Positions 1-8,678 of a stretch of 41,850 nt of DNA are shown piece by piece. Origin of the DNA: Corynebacterium sp. HMSC29G08. GTDB lineage: Bacteria; Actinomycetota; Actinomycetes; Mycobacteriales; Mycobacteriaceae. The translations under genes and the position numbers were made by a program. How positions within the stretch are numbered: position 1 is the stretch's first letter; every line of letters begins with the position of its first letter. The notes under the pieces are model-generated. The model had not been told where the DNA came from and did not search any database. It worked only from the letters and a program-made list of their open reading frames with translations. Where the stretch lies: positions 1 to 41,850 of the forward strand of contig NZ_KV786198.1 in assembly GCF_001806875.1 (NCBI RefSeq). Reading direction: 5' to 3'.

Positions 1-48
1 TCACCACACCGCTACCATTTCAGTCTTCTGAACATCCGCCCCAGGGCA

Positions 49-70
49 CTGAATTCTTTCTGAATTCTTT
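49..70. repeat. Tandem 11-bp direct repeat
   Basis: Two exact adjacent copies of CTGAATTCTTT occupy 49-59 and 60-70. Nothing in the first 110 bases reads as a convincing gene end. The role is unknown and it may be chance slippage. Confidence 0.5.
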
Positions 71-159
71 CGCCGGAGCGGTTCACAACGGGCCTGGAAA
101 CGGGTGATGCGTGATTTGTCAGGAGTTGACCGAACATCTACTCACAAAAGATACCGATA

Positions 160-257
160 TGTCGAAAACGGGCCGTAATTTCGACACGTCCCTGTCGATA
201 TGTCGAACGGTTCGACATGTCGAGGGCATTATGTCGAAAAAGGGGCGAAATTCGACA
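160..257. promoter_or_regulatory. Triple inverted-repeat operator array upstream of fic
   Basis: Three inverted repeats share the half-site TGTCGAA / TTCGACA: 160-166 with 180-186 (13-bp spacer), 201-207 with 211-217 (3-bp spacer), and 232-238 with 251-257 (12-bp spacer). Their centres lie near 173, 209 and 244, about 36 bp apart. Degenerate forward half-sites occur at 193 and 218. The array ends 30 bp before the preferred Fic start, as expected of a cooperative operator. The winged-helix-like C-terminus of the Fic protein could be the ligand (autoregulation), but that is inference; an unlinked repressor would look the same. Confidence 0.65.
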
Positions 258-287
258 CGTCGTGAGGAATCCGCTTACGCTGCCGTC

Positions 288-1370
288 ATGGCTATCTTTG
301 ATCCGAACGTGCCCTACAACCAGTTGCCGCCGCTTCCTCCAGCGGGTGAGGTGGAGACTGCACGGGTGCTCAAAGCGGTTATTGCTGCCTCGCGGGAACT
401 GGCGGCGCTCAACACGGCGTGTGAGCTGATTCCAAACCCGGACATTATTACGGCGACGATCCCACTGCGGGAAGCGCAGGCTTCGACGGAGATTGAGAAC
501 ATTGTCACGACCAACGATGAACTCTTCCGTGCAGAGTGGGACGTGGATCCAACGCCAAGTCCAGCGACGAAAGAGGCGCTGCGTTACACGGTTGCGCTGC
601 GTCACGGTGCAAGTCGGATTGATAATCAACCGGTTTCGGAGAAGCTGGCGAAGGAGATTTGTTCGCAACTGCAAGGCCAACCAACGGCTATTCGCTCAAC
701 GCCGGGTACGTACATTGGTGACCCGTTCACGCAGCGCCGACGCTATACGCCGCCGGAGGGCAAAGACGTTATTGAGCGTCATTTGAGCGCCTGGGAGCGC
801 TACATTTACTCGCCGCACGGGTTGGATCCGTTAGTGCTAATGGCGTTGACGCATTACCAGTTTGAGGCGATCCACCCGTTTTATGACGGCAACGGTAGGA
901 CCGGCAGGATCCTCAATATTCTGCTCTTGCTGCAGACAGGCGTGTTGACGCTTCCGGTGCTTTACATGTCCGGGTACATCGTGGATAACAAGGAGCGATA
1001 CTACGAACTGCTTGCGGCTGTCACCGAGAATGACGCCTGGGAAGATTGGATCGTATTCATGGTTACGGCGGTGGAACATTCGGCGGCCGCTGCCAGGGCG
1101 TTGATTAAGGATTTGCGGGAGGAACAGCAGCGAACGGAGCAGGCGATTCGCGACGCCGGCGTGTCACCCGCATACGAACTGAGCGAGTTACTGTTTCAAA
1201 AGCCCTACATTCGGATTGCAGACGTGGTTGATGCTGGGTTGGCGCATCGTCAGACAGCATCGACATGGTTGAGCAAACTCGCCCAGGTTGGGGTACTAGA
1301 GGAGTTAGATGCGGGTCGGTCCAAGATCTTCCTGCATCGCCGCGCAGTGGCGATCTTGACCCGGCGCTAG
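288..1370 (+). CDS. Fic family protein (probable AMP-transferase) with C-terminal winged helix
   Basis: A 360-residue protein of the Fic fold, whose members usually transfer AMP from ATP to a hydroxyl of a target protein. It carries the full catalytic motif HPFYDGNGRTGR, including the catalytic His and the anion-binding GNGR segment. Upstream of it the segment STEIEN matches the inhibitory helix motif (S/T)xxxE(G/N) of self-inhibited Fic proteins, so activity is probably held in check in cis. The last ~60 residues look like a winged helix-turn-helix. I prefer ATG 288 because the family's N-terminal region (FDPNVPYNQLPPLPP) begins there; the frame is open to 111, but those codons are made of operator repeats. 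The ribosome site is weak (GAGGAA at 264-269, rather distant), and ATG 231 is the alternative. No antitoxin gene is adjacent. Confidence 0.88.
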   Translation: MAIFDPNVPYNQLPPLPPAGEVETARVLKAVIAASRELAALNTACELIPNPDIITATIPLREAQASTEIENIVTTNDELFRAEWDVDPTPSPATKEALRYTVALRHGASRIDNQPVSEKLAKEICSQLQGQPTAIRSTPGTYIGDPFTQRRRYTPPEGKDVIERHLSAWERYIYSPHGLDPLVLMALTHYQFEAIHPFYDGNGRTGRILNILLLLQTGVLTLPVLYMSGYIVDNKERYYELLAAVTENDAWEDWIVFMVTAVEHSAAAARALIKDLREEQQRTEQAIRDAGVSPAYELSELLFQKPYIRIADVVDAGLAHRQTASTWLSKLAQVGVLEELDAGRSKIFLHRRAVAILTRR

Positions 1371-1406
1371 CCCCTAAATACCAACTCCCGTCCCCCCGGG
1401 CGCCGA

Positions 1407-2771
1407 CTATTCGCCGGCGCGGGAGTGGCCGAGCATCTCTTCCCACTCCACGATCTTCTTGCGCTCGCGCGGGAATGCGGTGTCGGCGGCGCCGAGGGCA
1501 CGCTCGGCTTCGTCGAGTTTGTACCACCCTTCCCAAGTGGCGTAGTCCACGCCGCGGGAACGCAGGAGGTCGAGGATGGCGTCGGCGCCGTTATTGGCCG
1601 GAGTGGCAAGGTTGCCGGCCAAACCGTCGGCGACCAGCATGTCGGTGGTCTCCTTGGCGTCGGACTTGGTGTTTCCGATCAGGCCAACAGGGCCGCGCTT
1701 GATCCAGCCGGTGGTGTAGAGCTTCGGCACGATGTTGCCGTCTGCTTCGGTGAGGACGTGGCCGCCGTCGTTAGGAATGACGTGGCGCTCAAGGTCGAAC
1801 GGGACGCCCTCGACAGGCTCGGAGCGGTAGCCAACAGCGTGGTAGACCTGTTGCACTGGCCAGTCGGTGAACTTGCCGGTACCGGTGATGCCGCCCTGGC
1901 CGTCGAGTTCTTGGCGCTCGGTGCGGATGCCGGTGATCGCTCCAGCGTCATCCGTCAATACCTCAACCGGCTCCTCGAAGAAGTGGATGTGGATCTTGTG
2001 CGGGCTATCGTCCGGCTCGCGCATGGCGTAGGACTCCAGCACGGAGCAGACCAGGTCAACGGACTTGTCGGCGCGGCGGACTTCCTCGGACAGCTGGTCG
2101 TAGTCAATATCCTCTGGGTCGACGAGCACCTGAATGGTCGGGGACTCATCCAGCTCGCGCAGTTCCTTCGGCGTGAACTTCGCCTGTGCGGGGCCGCGGC
2201 GGCCGAACATGTGGACCGTTGTTGCCTTGTTCTGCTTTAAGGACTCATAGACGTTGTCCGGAATCTCCGTAACTGCCAGTTCATCGGCGGTCTTTGCCAG
2301 CACGCGGGAGATGTCCAGCGCCACGTTGCCAACGCCGATAACGGCAACTTCCTCAGCGGTGAGGTCCCAGGAGCGCTCGAAGCGCGGGTTGCCGTCGTAG
2401 AAGCCGACGAATTCACCAGCGCCGATGGACTTGTCACCGCCTGGGATGAGCAGCTCGCGGTCGCGTACTGCGCCAGTGGAGAACACCACTGCGTGGTAAT
2501 AGTCGGTCAGCTCTTCGACGGTGATGTCGCGGCCGACAGTGACGTTGGCGATGAGGCGCAGGTTGTCTTTGTCCAGCACGTTGTGCAGGGATTTCACAAT
2601 GCCCTTGATGCGCGGGTGGTCGGGTGCCACGCCGTAACGGATGAGGCCGAATGGTGCTGGCATCTGCTCGAAGAGGTCGACGTGAATGTCCAGCTCTTTG
2701 TTGTTGATCAACAGGTCGGATGCGTAGATGCCGGCTGGTCCGGCGCCGACTACGGCCACGCGCAAGGTCAT
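1407..2771 (-). CDS. fpr2: Ferredoxin/flavodoxin-NADP+ reductase (FprA type)
   Basis: 454 residues of the adrenodoxin-reductase-like FprA family, a cytoplasmic FAD enzyme that moves electrons between NADPH and ferredoxin. The N-terminus has the FAD dinucleotide-binding motif VGAGPAG. A second Rossmann motif (VIGVGNVALD) follows near residue 155, then the NADP-contacting RRGP segment, and near the C-terminus GWIKRGPVGLIG, typical of the family. The start at 2771 has AGGAA close upstream; the frame extends 17 codons further but without a better start. The gene is divergent from cysI with a McbR-type operator about 45 bp upstream of its ATG. This matches C. glutamicum fpr2, so its likely job is to reduce the ferredoxin that feeds sulfite reductase. 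Confidence 0.92.
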   Translation of the reverse strand: MTLRVAVVGAGPAGIYASDLLINNKELDIHVDLFEQMPAPFGLIRYGVAPDHPRIKGIVKSLHNVLDKDNLRLIANVTVGRDITVEELTDYYHAVVFSTGAVRDRELLIPGGDKSIGAGEFVGFYDGNPRFERSWDLTAEEVAVIGVGNVALDISRVLAKTADELAVTEIPDNVYESLKQNKATTVHMFGRRGPAQAKFTPKELRELDESPTIQVLVDPEDIDYDQLSEEVRRADKSVDLVCSVLESYAMREPDDSPHKIHIHFFEEPVEVLTDDAGAITGIRTERQELDGQGGITGTGKFTDWPVQQVYHAVGYRSEPVEGVPFDLERHVIPNDGGHVLTEADGNIVPKLYTTGWIKRGPVGLIGNTKSDAKETTDMLVADGLAGNLATPANNGADAILDLLRSRGVDYATWEGWYKLDEAERALGAADTAFPRERKKIVEWEEMLGHSRAGE

Positions 2772-2815
2772 GAGTTGGTTCCTTTCGTTATACGTATCGT
2801 TGCCAATATAGCTGA

Positions 2816-2831
2816 TAGACAAAGCGGTCTG
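2816..2831. promoter_or_regulatory. McbR-type operator (fpr2 side)
   Basis: TAGAC-AAAGCG-GTCTG matches the McbR consensus TAGAC-N6-GTCTA at 9 of 10 positions. It lies about 45 bp upstream of the fpr2 start, next to TATATT on the minus strand, a plausible -10. McbR is the TetR-type repressor of sulfur-assimilation genes in C. glutamicum. Confidence 0.8.
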
Positions 2832-3000
2832 CTAATCGGTGCAACTTTGGCGCATCACCACTCAATCATTCAATCCGGTGCTGTCAAAGAATAAGATTCA
2901 CTATTAACGTCCCACTTAAACATGCTTTCTTGATCTGCTTATTACAATAGACCTACCGGTACGGCAAGCTTGCCAAACAACGCAAATACGCGGCATTGAA

Positions 3001-3016
3001 TAAACCGATCGGTCTA
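3001..3016. promoter_or_regulatory. McbR-type operator (cysI side)
   Basis: TAAAC-CGATCG-GTCTA matches TAGAC-N6-GTCTA at 9 of 10 positions and ends four bases before the cysI ribosome-binding site (AGGAA, 3020-3024). A third, weaker half-site (TAGAC 2948-2952 followed after six bases by GTACG) lies between the two good sites, and TACAAT at 2943-2948 may be a -10 hexamer. The intergenic region thus has one strong operator per direction. Confidence 0.75.
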
Positions 3017-3030
3017 GTCAGGAAGTGGCC

Positions 3031-4707
3031 ATGAGCGCACCAGCAGTAACCAAGCCAGCTACAAAAGCCCGCGCCCCAAAACCGGAGGGCCAGTGGCTTA
3101 TCAACGGCCAAGCTCCCCTCAACACCGACGAAGCCATCAAGCAGGACTCCGAGATTTGGGACGTCAAGCAGCGCGTGATTGACACCTACTCCAAAAAGGG
3201 CTTCGACGCTATCGACCGCGAGGACCTCTACCCGCGCTTCAAGTGGCTCGGCTTGTACACGCAGCGCAAGCAGAACCTGGGCGGTGAGTTCACCGGCGAG
3301 GACAACAAGGTGCTGGAAGACAAGTACTTCATGATGCGCATTCGCTTTGACGGCGGTATCTGCTCCACCACACAAGCCCGCGCAGTAGGCGAACTCTCGC
3401 GCGATTACGCCCGCTCCACGGTGGATCTGACGGATAGGCAGAATATCCAGTTCCACTGGGTGCGTATTGAAGATGTCCCGGCGATCTGGGAGAAGCTCGA
3501 AGCCAACGACCTGAACACGTGGGATGCTTGCGGGGATGTACCGCGCGTGGTGTTGGGCTCGCCGGTGGCGGGTATTGCCAAAGACGAGATTATTGACGCC
3601 ACCCCGGCGATCCAGAAAGTCCAACAGATTTTTATGGACCCGGAGTTCCAGAACCTGCCGCGCAAGTTCAAGTCCGCAATCTCCGGCAATGCGCGCCAGG
3701 ACGTGGTGCACGAGATCAACGATCTCGCGTTTATTGGCGTCGAGCACCCCGAGCTTGGCCCTGGCTTCGAGTGCTTCGTAGGAGGAGGGTTGTCCACTAA
3801 CCCGATGTTGGCGCAGTCGCTCGGTGCGTTTATCACACTTGAACAGGTGCCGGAGGTGTGGGCGAACGTGGTGCGCATCTTCCGCGACTACGGCTACCGT
3901 CGTCTGCGCAACCGGGCGCGCCTGAAGTTCTTGGTGCAGAAGTGGGGCGTGGAGAAGTTTCGCCAGGTCCTGGAAGATGACTACTTGGGCTACAAGCTTC
4001 CCGACGGCCCACACGCGCCCAACAACCTTGTAGACCGCGACCATATTGGCGTACACGAACAAAAGGACGGACGTGTCTACATCGGCGTGAAGCCAACCCT
4101 TGGCCACATGTCTGGTGAGCAGCTCATTGCCGTGGCCGATACAGCAGAGAAGTTCGGTGTGACCCAGTTGCGATTTACTCCGTTTAAGGAGCTGTTGTTG
4201 TTGGGCGTGGATCGCGGGGACATAGAAAAGCTCAAGCTCGAATTGGAAGCGTTGGGGCTTTCCAGTGAGCCGAGCGAGTTTAGACGCGGCCTGATTTCGT
4301 GCACTGGCCTGGAGTTTTGCAAGCTGGCGCATGTGACCACGAAGTCCCGCGCGATTGAGCTGGCTGATGAGCTGGAGGAGCGATTCGGGGACCTGGATTC
4401 CCCAATCAGCATTTCTCTCAATGGTTGCCCGAATGCGTGCGCGCGCCACCAGGTCTCAGACATTGGGTTGAAAGGCCAGATGGTGGACAACGGCCACGGC
4501 GAAAAAGTCGAGGGCTTCCAAGTACACCTGGGCGGCACGATCGGTGAGGGCGCGAACTTTGGCCGCAAGCTGCGCGGACACAAGGTGCTTTCCAGCGAGC
4601 TGACAGACTACGTCACGCGCGTTGTGGGCAACTACCTGGACAAGCGCGAGCCGGCCGAGACGTTCCGCACCTGGGTGCAACGCGCCGATGAGGAGGACCT
4701 GAAGTAA
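3031..4707 (+). CDS. cysI: Ferredoxin-dependent assimilatory sulfite reductase
   Basis: 558 residues. It reduces sulfite to sulfide with six electrons from reduced ferredoxin, using siroheme coupled to a [4Fe-4S] cluster. The cluster ligands are visible as CTGLEFC (Cys424, Cys430) and NGCPNAC (Cys466, Cys470). The protein has the duplicated nitrite/sulfite reductase arrangement, and the N-terminal half carries the STTQAR segment seen in this family. ATG 3031 is preferred over GTG 3025 because AGGAA sits six bases upstream. The stop overlaps the start of cysX by one base, so translation is probably coupled. First gene of the sulfate-reduction operon, under a McbR-type site. Confidence 0.95.
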   Translation: MSAPAVTKPATKARAPKPEGQWLINGQAPLNTDEAIKQDSEIWDVKQRVIDTYSKKGFDAIDREDLYPRFKWLGLYTQRKQNLGGEFTGEDNKVLEDKYFMMRIRFDGGICSTTQARAVGELSRDYARSTVDLTDRQNIQFHWVRIEDVPAIWEKLEANDLNTWDACGDVPRVVLGSPVAGIAKDEIIDATPAIQKVQQIFMDPEFQNLPRKFKSAISGNARQDVVHEINDLAFIGVEHPELGPGFECFVGGGLSTNPMLAQSLGAFITLEQVPEVWANVVRIFRDYGYRRLRNRARLKFLVQKWGVEKFRQVLEDDYLGYKLPDGPHAPNNLVDRDHIGVHEQKDGRVYIGVKPTLGHMSGEQLIAVADTAEKFGVTQLRFTPFKELLLLGVDRGDIEKLKLELEALGLSSEPSEFRRGLISCTGLEFCKLAHVTTKSRAIELADELEERFGDLDSPISISLNGCPNACARHQVSDIGLKGQMVDNGHGEKVEGFQVHLGGTIGEGANFGRKLRGHKVLSSELTDYVTRVVGNYLDKREPAETFRTWVQRADEEDLK

Positions 4708-4988
4708 TGCGCCGCGCACCCAACCCGAACCGGAACTTTCCCACGTACTGCCCTTACTGCGGGGGCGAGGAGCTGGAGCCGAACGAGGAAACCGATTTCG
4801 CGTGGAAGTGTGGCGAATGCCTGCGCGTGTTTGAAGTGAAGTTCCACGGCCAAGATGCCCCCGATACGCCGCCTGCGCCTGCGCGCTCTACCCCTGAGGC
4901 CTTGCAGGATTCGTTGGCTAGGCGTGGTCACACTGCGGTGCTGGTCGGGAGCGGGAATACTGGCGGGGATGGAAAAAGAGATGAATAA
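4707..4988 (+). CDS. cysX: CysX, small double-CxxC protein of the sulfite reductase operon
   Basis: 93 residues. Two CxxC pairs (CPYC near residue 16 and CGEC near residue 40) form an apparent zinc ribbon or iron-binding site in the N-terminal half; the rest is low-complexity and probably disordered. In C. glutamicum the gene between cysI and cysH is called cysX and is often described as ferredoxin-like, but the cysteine spacing here fits a zinc ribbon better than a 2Fe-2S or 4Fe-4S ferredoxin. Start and stop both overlap neighbouring genes (cysI by one base, cysH by about eight). A role supporting sulfite reductase is inferred from position only. Confidence 0.85.
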   Translation: MRRAPNPNRNFPTYCPYCGGEELEPNEETDFAWKCGECLRVFEVKFHGQDAPDTPPAPARSTPEALQDSLARRGHTAVLVGSGNTGGDGKRDE

Positions 4989-5760
4989 TATGCTGCATCT
5001 GAATACAGCCAGTTTCCGCGATCCGGAAGTCAGCCCCGAGGGCCCGAAGACAACCGCGCCGCTAGACCCGGCTATTGCTGAACGCAACGCTGCACTGGTT
5101 GAGCGTTTCGGCGCGTTGCTGTTTCACGCCTCCGCGCAAGAAATTCTCGCCTGGGCTCACGAGCACGCGCCGGGCGCGTTGGCGGTGACACTGTCTATGG
5201 AAAACACCGTGCTCGCGGAGCTTGCGAAGCGCTACCTTCCGGGCGCGGACTTCCTGTTCTTGGACACGGAGTACCACTTCCCAGAGACACTTGAGGTGGC
5301 GGATGCGGTGGAGCAGCGCTACCCGCAGCACCGCCTGGTGCGTGCGAGGGCGCAGCTGAGCCGCGCAGACCAGGACAAGACATACGGCCCGAACCTGTAC
5401 CTGCGCAACCCTGGCGCATGCTGCCGGATGCGCAAGGTGGAGCCGCTTGCGGTGCACATGAGCCCGTACGTGGGTTGGATTACGGGCTTAAGGCGGGCAG
5501 ACGGACCGACGCGCGCCGAAGCCCCCGCCTTAAGCCTGGATGCCACGGGCAGGTTGAAGATCTCACCGCTGGTGACGTGGACGCTGGAGGAGACCGAAGC
5601 GTTTGAGCAGGACAACGATTTGATTATTCACCTGCTGACCCGCCAAGGGTATCCGTCTATTGGCTGTGCAACGTGCACGATGCCGGTGGCTGAGGGCGAG
5701 GATCCGCGGGCTGGGCGTTGGGCATTCGCCGCGAAGACTGAGTGCGGTTTGCACGAGTAA
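4981..5760 (+). CDS. cysH: Adenosine 5'-phosphosulfate (APS) reductase
   Basis: About 259 residues. It reduces APS to sulfite and AMP with thiol electrons. The four [4Fe-4S] ligands that mark the APS-type (not PAPS-type) enzyme are present: adjacent Cys147-Cys148 (ACCRMRK) and Cys229/Cys232 (CATC). The catalytic cysteine lies in the C-terminal ECGLH (Cys255). The APS type agrees with the absence of an APS-kinase gene or a CysC domain in cysN. ATG codons at 4969, 4981 and 4990 are all possible; I chose 4981, which overlaps the cysX stop, but the ribosome site does not settle it. Confidence 0.93.
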   Translation: MNNMLHLNTASFRDPEVSPEGPKTTAPLDPAIAERNAALVERFGALLFHASAQEILAWAHEHAPGALAVTLSMENTVLAELAKRYLPGADFLFLDTEYHFPETLEVADAVEQRYPQHRLVRARAQLSRADQDKTYGPNLYLRNPGACCRMRKVEPLAVHMSPYVGWITGLRRADGPTRAEAPALSLDATGRLKISPLVTWTLEETEAFEQDNDLIIHLLTRQGYPSIGCATCTMPVAEGEDPRAGRWAFAAKTECGLHE

Positions 5761-5786
5761 GCCACGAGTAAGCAAGGAGCAACACG

Positions 5787-6704
5787 ATGACTGAATTTTC
5801 ACCGCTTTCACCGCTTTCACCGCACTTGCGGGACTTGGAAAATGAGTCCATTCACATCATCCGTGAGGTAGCGGGCCAGTTTGACAAGATTGGCCTGCTG
5901 TTTTCCGGTGGTAAGGATTCCTGCGTGGTGCTGCACTTGTGCCTGCTTGCTTTCGCACCAGCGAAGATGCCGATTGAGCTTTTGCATGTGGATACGGGCC
6001 ACAATTTCCCGGAGGTTATTGAGTTTCGGGACCGCTTGGTTGAGGAAACCGGTGCGCGCCTTCGCGTGACGCACGTGCAGGACTGGATCGATCGTGGTGA
6101 TCTGACTGAGCGCCCGGACGGCACGCGCAACCCGCTGCAGACGGTGCCGCTGGTGGAGACCATCGCGGAGGTTGGTTATGACGCGGTGTTGGGTGGTGCG
6201 CGTCGTGATGAGGAGCGTGCCCGCGCCAAGGAGCGCGTGTTTTCTGTGCGCGATTCCTTTGGAGGCTGGGATCCGCGCCGCCAGCGTCCGGAGTTGTGGG
6301 ACCTGTACAACGGCGGCAAGCTGCCGGGCGAGAACATCCGCGTGTTCCCTATTTCCAACTGGACGGAAGCGGACGTGTGGGAGTACATCGGTGCGCGCGG
6401 CATTGAGCTGCCCAGCATCTACTTCGCCCATGACCGCGAGGTGTTCAACCGTGACGGCATGTGGCTGACTGCCGGCGACTGGGGTGGGCCGAAGGAGGGC
6501 GAGCAGCTTGAGACCCGCCGCGTGCGCTACCGCACCGTGGGTGATATGAGCTGCACGGGTGCCGTTGATTCGGATGCGGCCACCATTGACCAGGTGCTTG
6601 TAGAGATTGCCAATTCCACCTTGACCGAGCGCGGCGCAACCCGCGCGGATGACCGCTTGAGCGAGTCCGCAATGGAGGACCGCAAGAAGGAGGGCTACTT
6701 CTGA
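5787..6704 (+). CDS. cysD: Sulfate adenylyltransferase subunit 2 (ATP sulfurylase)
   Basis: 305 residues of the PAPS-reductase-like ATP pyrophosphatase fold. With CysN it adenylates sulfate to APS. The PP-loop SGGKDS lies at residues 40-45, and the C-terminal RxxxRFRT-like region is replaced by ETRRVRYRTVGD, as in family members. A good AAGGAG lies ten bases before ATG 5787. Oddity: the N-terminus holds three exact copies of TTTCACCGC (5797-5823) encoding LSP-LSP-LSP, a likely slippage expansion in an unconserved tail. The stop overlaps the cysN start by one base (TGATG), so equimolar coupled synthesis is likely. Confidence 0.95.
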   Translation: MTEFSPLSPLSPHLRDLENESIHIIREVAGQFDKIGLLFSGGKDSCVVLHLCLLAFAPAKMPIELLHVDTGHNFPEVIEFRDRLVEETGARLRVTHVQDWIDRGDLTERPDGTRNPLQTVPLVETIAEVGYDAVLGGARRDEERARAKERVFSVRDSFGGWDPRRQRPELWDLYNGGKLPGENIRVFPISNWTEADVWEYIGARGIELPSIYFAHDREVFNRDGMWLTAGDWGGPKEGEQLETRRVRYRTVGDMSCTGAVDSDAATIDQVLVEIANSTLTERGATRADDRLSESAMEDRKKEGYF

Positions 6705-7975
6705 TGACTGCCACCAATGCTTTAGCCAACCGCGCGACACTTCGCCTGTGCACCGCCGGTTCTGTTGATGACGGCAAGTCCACCTTCGTCGGACGCCTGC
6801 TGCACGACACGAAGTCGGTGCTTGCAGACCAGCTTGCTTCGGTCGAGCGCACCTCCGCCGACCGCGGCTTCGAGGGCCTAGACCTGTCCTTGCTGGTTGA
6901 CGGCCTGCGTGCTGAGCGCGAGCAGGGCATTACTATCGACGTTGCCTACCGCTACTTCGCCACCGACAAACGCACGTTCATCCTGGCCGATACCCCAGGG
7001 CATGTGCAGTACACGCGCAACACGGTTACAGGCATGTCCACGTCTCAAGTCGTGGTCCTGCTTGTAGACGCCCGCAATGGCGTCGTCGAACAAACCGTGC
7101 GCCACCTCAACGTGGCTAGCCTGCTTGGCGTCAAAACGGTGATCCTGGCCGTGAACAAGATCGATCTGGTGGACTACTCCCAGGACGTGTTCAACCAGAT
7201 CAAGGCAACCTTCGACGCGAAGACCGCGGAGCTGGGCATCGCCGATCCTCACGTGGTGCCGATTAGTGCGCTCAAGGGCGACAACGTTGCCGAGCGTTCC
7301 GCGGAAACACCGTGGTACACCGGACCGACCGTGCTTGAGCTTTTGGAATCCATCCCGGTGACCCACGGGCGCGCCGATGGGCTGGACTTCCGCTTCCCAA
7401 TCCAATACGTGCTGCGCGAGCACGCCAGCGACTACCGCGCCTACGCAGGCCGCGTCACCGCCGGATCTATCAGCGTGGGCGACGAGGTGCTCGCCCCACA
7501 CGGTCGCACCACCACGGTTGCAGGCATTGATACCGCCGACGGTGAGGTGACCACCGCCAACACCGGCGACTCCATCGCGCTGCGCTTAAGCGACGAGATC
7601 GATCTGACCCGCGGTGACCTGTTGGCATCACATACTCGCCCGGAGGACGTGCGCGAGTTCGACGCCACCATCGTGGCGCTTACGGAAAAGGAGCTGCGCG
7701 CCGGGCAGGCCGTGAAGCTGCGTTACGGAACAGCGCTTGTGCGTGCGCGCATTGCCAGCGTGGAGCGCATCTTGGACATCGACAGTGTGGACAAGGACAC
7801 GCCTGATCCGGAAAGCGTGCAGCTTAATGACATTGCACATGTGACCGTCCAGACCGCCGATGAACTTCCCGTGGAGCCGTACGCGGCGCGCGGCGCGGTG
7901 GGGAACTTCCTGCTGGTAGACCAGGCAAGCGGCAACACACTGGCAGCCGGCCTGGTGGGTCGTCGCCTGCGTTAG
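6704..7975 (+). CDS. cysN: Sulfate adenylyltransferase subunit 1 (GTPase)
   Basis: 423 residues. GTP hydrolysis by CysN drives sulfate adenylation by CysD. The translational-GTPase motifs are complete: P-loop GSVDDGKST (residues 19-27), switch II DTPGH and NKID. EF-Tu-like beta-barrel domains follow. The length is that of a stand-alone CysN; there is no C-terminal APS kinase domain as in CysNC, which agrees with the APS-type reductase encoded upstream. Confidence 0.95.
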   Translation: MTATNALANRATLRLCTAGSVDDGKSTFVGRLLHDTKSVLADQLASVERTSADRGFEGLDLSLLVDGLRAEREQGITIDVAYRYFATDKRTFILADTPGHVQYTRNTVTGMSTSQVVVLLVDARNGVVEQTVRHLNVASLLGVKTVILAVNKIDLVDYSQDVFNQIKATFDAKTAELGIADPHVVPISALKGDNVAERSAETPWYTGPTVLELLESIPVTHGRADGLDFRFPIQYVLREHASDYRAYAGRVTAGSISVGDEVLAPHGRTTTVAGIDTADGEVTTANTGDSIALRLSDEIDLTRGDLLASHTRPEDVREFDATIVALTEKELRAGQAVKLRYGTALVRARIASVERILDIDSVDKDTPDPESVQLNDIAHVTVQTADELPVEPYAARGAVGNFLLVDQASGNTLAAGLVGRRLR

Positions 7976-7988
7976 GACAGATACGGCC

Positions 7989-8678
7989 ATGACCGCTCTG
8001 ATCACCCTTGCTCACGGTTCGCGCCACCCGCGCGCGGCCGCTGGCGTTGAGGCGCTCACCCGCGCTGCCGCGAAACGCCTCGGGGTGCACGGGCAGGCTG
8101 CCTACTTGGAGTTCAATGAGCCTTTGCTTATCGACGCCATACGCCACATCCCTGAACCTGCCATCATCGTGCCGCTGCTGTTTACCGATGCCTTCCACGC
8201 ACGCTATGACGTGCCGAAGCACCTAGCGCAGGCGCGCGAGTTTGCTTGCACGCAGGCTTCGTTGACGCTGGCCAAGGGGCTTGGCACCGACCAAGACTTA
8301 GTGGATGTGCTCTCGGCGCGTGTGCGTGCCGACGCACCCGCGGGCGCCCACGTGGTTGTGTACCCAGTGGGGACGTCGGACCCGGTGGCGGCAGTGCGGT
8401 ATGGGGTGGTGGCGTGGGGCGTCGAAAAGCAAACTGCTCGGACGGTCAGTGTTGTGGCCGCAACCCGCGGAGGAGTCGAAGAACTGCAGGCGCTGGAGCG
8501 TACGCACGGCAACCTGCATGTTGCGCCGATGTTTGTCACGCACGGGCTGCTGTTGGACCGCGCGCGTGAGGCGCTGCCGCAAGCGAGTTTCTCGGAGCCG
8601 TTAGAAACCGATCTGGCCGCGATGGTGGCGAAGCGTTTTACCCAAGCACTGAATTCACTGGAGGTGACCCATGCGTAG
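7989..8678 (+). CDS. cysY: Sirohydrochlorin ferrochelatase-like protein (CbiX/SirB type)
   Basis: 229 residues. The family inserts Fe2+ into sirohydrochlorin, the last step to siroheme, the cofactor of CysI. The N-terminus has the diagnostic LAHGSRHP, with the metal-binding His at residue 9, and the second half has a parallel MFVTHGLL segment, so two CbiX-type halves are present. It lies 13 bases after cysN and overlaps cysZ by eight bases. The position matches cysY of the C. glutamicum operon. The exact metal is inferred from context. Confidence 0.85.
   Translation: MTALITLAHGSRHPRAAAGVEALTRAAAKRLGVHGQAAYLEFNEPLLIDAIRHIPEPAIIVPLLFTDAFHARYDVPKHLAQAREFACTQASLTLAKGLGTDQDLVDVLSARVRADAPAGAHVVVYPVGTSDPVAAVRYGVVAWGVEKQTARTVSVVAATRGGVEELQALERTHGNLHVAPMFVTHGLLLDRAREALPQASFSEPLETDLAAMVAKRFTQALNSLEVTHA

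Noticed and set aside
111..287. N-terminal 59-codon extension of the Fic frame, with repeated MSKTGRN/MSKKGRN peptides
   Set aside because: The peptides are the translation of the operator repeats; Fic family homology begins only after ATG 288. A start at 231 cannot be fully excluded.
1425..2240. Long plus-strand frame antisense to fpr2
   Set aside because: Shadow of the GC-rich reductase gene; no family features, and the opposite strand carries all FAD/NADP motifs.
2953..4449. 498-codon minus-strand frame opposite cysI
   Set aside because: It runs antisense to the complete siroheme enzyme; its composition reflects third-position GC bias and it has no recognisable domain.
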